From positions 13,953,872-14,017,871 of the forward strand of contig NC_087068.1 in NCBI RefSeq assembly GCF_963678635.1: a stretch of DNA of 64,000 nt, in the 5' to 3' direction. A program made the translations under genes and the position numbers. This document shows positions 60,081-64,000 of the stretch, in pieces. Position 1 is the stretch's first letter, and each line of letters opens with the position of its first letter. Source of the stretch: Symsagittifera roscoffensis. Lineage: Eukaryota; Xenacoelomorpha; Acoela; Convolutidae. The notes beneath the pieces were generated by a model. It was not told where the DNA came from and made no database searches. It worked only from the letters and a program-made list of their open reading frames with translations.

Positions 60081-60549
60081 TCCCTGATTTATCATCCTCA
60101 TCAAAACTATTAGTTTTTAGTATGGTATTTTCCAAAGACCCATGTTTTTGTGTAAAAGAGACACGCTGGTTGGAATATATTTTTGATTGTTTCCGAGTTC
60201 AGAGCACATATCATTGGTTGTAGTCGAAGGGCATTTAAATTCTGCTGCAAAATTACTTTGATTCAAATTTCATAAGTTTTTTCAGTATTGGATTTTGATG
60301 AAATGTTTTTTGTTTATTCAGAGTAAACTTAGAAAAACATTCTTCGAAATATCAGCTTTTTTGATATGTACATCATTGTGAAATGATTACCCACTTCTCT
60401 GAGATCTGTTTTATTTCTATGCGGTACTCGGTTTTTGGCGTACAAGTAACGAAAAAAATAGACACTGGACAGGAGAAATAGTCTATTAGGCATTGGACAG
60501 GAACATGTTTTTGCTCTAAATTTGATCAAAATTATCTCTAATGTTGTAA

Positions 60550-60765
60550 AAAACAGCCTTGAATCACTCTTTATTATTTCAAAATATACGGACTAATCAT
60601 AGAAAAAACAGCCTTGAATCAGTCTCTAGTATTGTAAAAACAACAAACCTGAATCATTCTCTACAACTAAAAAGCCGCATCGAACCAATGCCTGTTATTG
60701 CAAAAAAAAACAGCCTTGAATCAGTAGTTGTTACTGCAAAAAAGTTGAATCATTCATTCACTAAT
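60550..60765. repeat. Imperfect repeat of AACAGCCTTGAATCA units
   Basis: Five units near 60552, 60607, 60643, 60710 and 60748 with spacing of about 40-60 bp, each followed by a variant of CTCTAGTATTGTAAAA or TTGTTACTGCAAAA. Open in one frame over most of its length, but with no codon-level conservation between units. Confidence 0.7.
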
Positions 60766-60829
60766 GTTACAGGGTTTCCTTTCTGATATTCTTGCGTCTT
60801 TTAACCCCCTATATATCAACCCACAGGTC

Positions 60830-61075
60830 AAGGTCCCAGACTCAAGTCCAGAATTTCGCGACAAATTTTTGGCATTTCTAGACCTTCGCGACCAAAACTT
60901 GACTTTTCCAGACTTAAGCGACCACAAGCGACCGAAACGAGGATGGCGCGACCGAAAAATTGCGACCCATACTTGAAATTTTCAAACTTTCGCGACCAAG
61001 ACGGAGAGGGCGCGACTAAAAAAAACTCTCGCGGCTTTCCGGACTCGCGGCTTTCCGGACGAAAGTAATTGTAAT
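60830..61075. repeat. Inverted relative of the GGTCGCGAAAG array
   Basis: About eight units with CTTTCGCGACCAA-type cores (TCGCGACCAAAACTTGACTT, GGCGCGACCGAAAA, TTTCGCGACCAAGACGG). This is the reverse complement of the motif at 35520-36225. CpG-rich against its flanks. Confidence 0.75.
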
Positions 61076-61299
61076 CCAAATGGCAAATATTCAAACTGAG
61101 AACCGAAAACTTTAAGAATTTTTTGAACTAATTGACTGAATTTAAATGAAGTATGAAATATAACCTGGTTGGTACCCAAACATTTATCTAAACTAGGCTT
61201 GCTTCGAAGAAGACCTTTTAAATTATAGCTGCTGCGCATACAAATTATCTACGGATTGTTTCTAGATTTGATCGTGATTTTTTGTAAACAAATGCATCT

Positions 61300-61499
61300 N
61301 NNNNNNNNNNNNNNNNNNNNNNNNNNNNNNNNNNNNNNNNNNNNNNNNNNNNNNNNNNNNNNNNNNNNNNNNNNNNNNNNNNNNNNNNNNNNNNNNNNNN
61401 NNNNNNNNNNNNNNNNNNNNNNNNNNNNNNNNNNNNNNNNNNNNNNNNNNNNNNNNNNNNNNNNNNNNNNNNNNNNNNNNNNNNNNNNNNNNNNNNNNN
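61300..61499. other. Scaffold gap (200 N)
   Basis: Exactly 200 N, the conventional placeholder for a gap of unknown size. Joins across it, and any reading frame through it, are not evidence of anything. It separates the last GSAP exon from the B-box exon. Confidence 0.99.
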
Positions 61500-61816
61500 T
61501 TCAATTTTCTACGTTTGCAAAAAAATCAATGCCAAGTTTCGGATATCTTCTCAAGTAATGGTAGGGAAGTTTTGAAGTGCGACATTGCAATTTTTAATTA
61601 AGGTTTCAACTAAAGACTTTTTGCCTCCTATGGGTAAGCTTGGGTATGAGAGGGGAAATGGTTCGGTTCTTTTCTCTTTTAAGTCTCAAACTTTAAAAAA
61701 AAACTACTATACGGTCGAAAAAAACTACTATACACAATTTGATTATTTGGGCCGTATAATAAAAACGACTGAACGGTTCCGAATATTTGGGTTAACTGCT
61801 TCAGTCTATAACTTAC
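61500..61816. other. No gene recognised
   Basis: Short stretch between the gap and the B-box exon; it would be intron of the minus-strand gene. It contains two copies of AAAAAACTACTATAC 20 bp apart near 61700. Confidence 0.4.
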
Positions 61817-62029
61817 TTGACGCTCTCGTGCTTCTTCAATCGTGATGATGGTTTCGCTGTCAGCGTGACCACTGTGATCACTGCTCATTCGGCACTTGTT
61901 GCAGATGGCTTCTTTGTCCTTCACACAGTAGTAGTTCTTCAGCAGGTCGTGTTTTGAGCACTTGTTTAGGCAGTTGTTATCCAAACACTCCTCTTCACTT
62001 CCATCACTTCGAAGTTCCGCCTTTCTTTG
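61817..62029 (-). CDS. B-box zinc finger exon (TRIM-type)
   Basis: On the minus strand, acceptor catatttcag at the right and donor gtaagt (61811-61816) at the left enclose 213 nt, exactly 71 codons in phase 0. The protein has the B-box type 2 pattern: CSKH, then YC, VKD, CNKC and HSGH, i.e. C-x2-H-x7-C-x2-D-x4-C-x2-C-x5-H-x2-H, which binds two zincs. It is preceded by an acidic stretch with CLDNNCLNKC and followed by TIITIEEARERQ, where TRIM proteins normally enter the coiled coil. TRIM proteins are RING-type ubiquitin ligases. No RING exon was found to the right up to 64000, and the coiled coil would lie to the left, partly in the gap. A lone exon of a larger gene, or an isolated fragment; the subfamily cannot be named. 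Confidence 0.82.
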
Positions 62030-62150
62030 CTGAAATATGCAATGGTAGGATTGGGGGGACCCTCTTAGAAACTTTACGTGCTCATAACCGAAGGTTATCC
62101 ACACTACTATTTTACGTCCATTTTGGCTATTAGGCTTTAAAAAATCGTAG
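62030..62150. other. Flank of the B-box exon
   Basis: Minus-strand intron or upstream sequence. The acceptor is directly adjacent at 62030; no second exon is seen here. Confidence 0.4.
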
Positions 62151-63009
62151 ACGCGCCTTTGGCACCAATCAGAAAAGAGTCATTCGAGATTGATCGAATG
62201 CTAAATTGAAAATTTTAGTCGAAATTATTCAAAACTGGACAAATACGCTGACTTTGACTCGAAATCTAAATAAGTTTGGCCAAGCTGCCCGCATTTCTAA
62301 CAAAATAGCGTCTTATTAATGTTTTGGATACAGCACCTCAACCTATTTTTGCCGAACAAAAGAAGGTCGACAATAAGTCCAAAAAAATTATTCCCTTTCT
62401 CGAGATAATCCTCAAGACGATGAGGCTATTATCCGCAAGTGTGCTTTCATTGTAACAGAAATTAAGAAGTTTTTGAGAAGAAACACTTTAAAGTTTTCGT
62501 CAAAAGTTATCAAAACTGCAAAAGCATTACAAGCGTCTTGATGAATACTATCGCTCAATTTCAGATATGATTTTTATAATTTTCTATCAAAGCACTCATT
62601 TCTATCAATTTTTGTATTTGAAATAAAAGGGTAGGAGTCTCTAAAACAGGCGCGGATGTAGGATTTCATTTTTTTTGGGGGGCAGATATTTCTAAATAGT
62701 TTAAGAATTTGGTCAACTTTTCTTTTAGGTTGATCGATTGATTAATGAGCATTACAAAAACACAAATGAAACTATTTTGACAAACTATCTGGGCCGCAAG
62801 CAGGGGTGGATCTAGGATTTTCTCGAGGGGCGGACTTTCAATAATTTTTCGAAAGTTTTTGTCGATCTTTATTTTAGGTCGACCAAATATATTATCTGAG
62901 CTCTCCTAGACCAGTAAAAGAATTTTAAAAATTTTTGAAAAAAAAACAGGACAAAAATGGTTTGACTGTTTTTCATAAAAATTAGTATATATAGGCGCCA
63001 AAGGCGCGT
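62151..63009. mobile_element. Candidate element with 16-bp inverted ends
   Basis: The left end is ACGCGCCTTTGGCACC and the right end (62994-63009) is GGCGCCAAAGGCGCGT, inverse with one mismatch, enclosing 859 bp. The flanks share only TAG/TTAG, so a target duplication is not established. The interior contains two family C repeat copies. No transposase frame. The end motif is GC-rich in an AT-rich setting; a chance or independently repeated motif remains possible. Confidence 0.4.
62645..62900 (+). repeat. Dispersed repeat family C, copies 2 and 3
   Basis: Two successive related segments: CGCGGATGTAGGATTT ... TTTTAGGTTGATCGATTGA at 62650-62740, and GGGGTGGATCTAGGATTT ... TTTTAGGTCGACCAAATA at 62806-62890, about 160 bp apart. 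The second is the closer match to 52560-52690. Confidence 0.65.
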
Positions 63010-64000
63010 TTAGAAAAACTTTAGGTCTGCTAGCCAAAAATGTGTTAAAGCCAGCCAGAGGTGTCAAAGTAATACCAAAGGGGTGACCCTTTGGGTAGTC
63101 AGGGGGTCGAATCTCTGAAGGAGGAAAAGCGTCCAAAAAGTTTCAAGCCACTCATCAAAGGGTTTCGTCAAATCTATTACGTTTTCTTTTCACGCGATAC
63201 CCTCTCAAAACTAATTTATTTTGTCGCCAAAGACACCTTCAGAAAAATTAGTCTGCAAGACAATAAAAGATATCGAAAAACTGTAGTTTTTGGGTGTTGA
63301 AAGATTCGAATGCTTTGGGTGGTCAGGGAGTCGACTAAACTCGTCAAAAAAATTATCGTTTTTAGATTTTTTCTTACCACAACGTACTACAGGAGTTTTT
63401 TAGGAGAAAATCAGGGACAATTTAAGAAACGTTGAACAGCTATGTATGCTACTGAAGCTTTGTGTGTCGCCATTAGTGAATCTTTCAAAATTTTGTAATA
63501 AATTCTCCCAGTTTCCATAAGAAAAAACTATATTTAGGTTAAATATATTGTCAATCTCAAAATAATCAACTCGGACTGATATCAAGGAGCAAATCAGCGC
63601 TTTATGAAACCAATGTGATGAAAAATTCGAAATGTGGCAGAGATTTAAAAAAAAACTGGTCATCTACATTCAAATATTCAAACGTAATTAAGTTTTGCAG
63701 TACTGGGTCATTGATGCGTAACATTTTTATGATCACTCATTTGGCGTAAAATAAAAACAACTTCTGTTCATTTCTATATGAACCCAATGATACAGTTATT
63801 CACTTTTCTCAGATTTGCAAAATGTTTCAGAGATACAGATAGCACACTTTTAGAGCATATTTTACGATAGCAGATATTTAGGAATTAAGGTTGAAAAACA
63901 TTTAAAATTTTTTTTAGTCTTTATGATTGTAGGGGGTATGGGTTGTTTAAGAGCAAAAATTAGGGATTTGAATTATGTTAGAAAATCGTTAGAAATTTTT
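63010..64000. other. No gene recognised
   Basis: AT-rich end of the window. A short motif recurs: CTTTGGGTAGTCAGGGGGTCG near 63090 and CTTTGGGTGGTCAGGGAGTCG near 63312. No exon, RNA or further B-box/RING motif was found on either strand. Confidence 0.45.

Larger units (their letters stand above)
57706..61299. other. Probable GSAP intron 6 up to the scaffold gap
   Basis: 3.6 kb without a convincing exon on either strand. It contains 11-bp minisatellites (58541-58640, 59150-59290), a family B repeat (60044), an imperfect repeat at 60550-60765 and an inverted relative of the 35.5-kb array (60830-61075). 59320-60040 shows nothing recognised. Confidence 0.45.

Noticed and set aside
61256-61558. 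Open frames running through the N gap on both strands
   Set aside because: They consist mostly of unknown bases.

Overview
The window is nuclear DNA from an animal. It is AT-rich, with small coding exons bounded by GT/AG splice sites and separated by introns of 0.3 to 6 kb. It holds pieces of gamma-secretase-activating protein (GSAP), a serpin, a B-box (TRIM-type) exon, a Ty3/gypsy retroelement fossil and a tRNA-like SINE. The species cannot be named from the sequence; a divergent invertebrate is my guess. A scaffold gap of exactly 200 N lies at 61300-61499.

Layout. (1) 1-28345 is one satellite array that runs off the left edge: roughly 450 monomers of 59-62 bp, two main monomer types, higher-order repeats of about 240, 302, 603, 906, 973, 1167 and 3150-3208 bp. 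Its right end is interrupted by four copies of a ~255-bp non-satellite spacer that matches the sequence at the array boundary. (2) 28600-34222 holds dispersed repeats, a minus-strand Ty3/gypsy fossil (about 29800-32470) and a minus-strand serpin pseudogene (33288-34222). (3) 34223-39604 has no gene I recognise; it has a CpG-rich degenerate array, a C-rich tract, a candidate inverted-repeat transposon and another dispersed repeat. (4) 39605-57705 carries six plus-strand exons of GSAP, the N-terminal part of the gene; the rest must lie beyond the gap or the window. (5) 57706-64000 holds repeats, the gap, one minus-strand B-box exon (61817-62029) and degenerate transposon-like sequence.

The genes do not form a pathway. 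The notable theme is repeat biology: almost every GSAP intron carries a different, private, degenerate tandem array, several with palindromic cores, together with two dispersed non-autonomous repeat families present on both strands. The most reliable new observations are the structure of the satellite edge, the GSAP exon set, the exact 138-bp hairpin repeat in intron 1 and the near-perfect palindromes with the gagcgg inverted arrays in intron 2.
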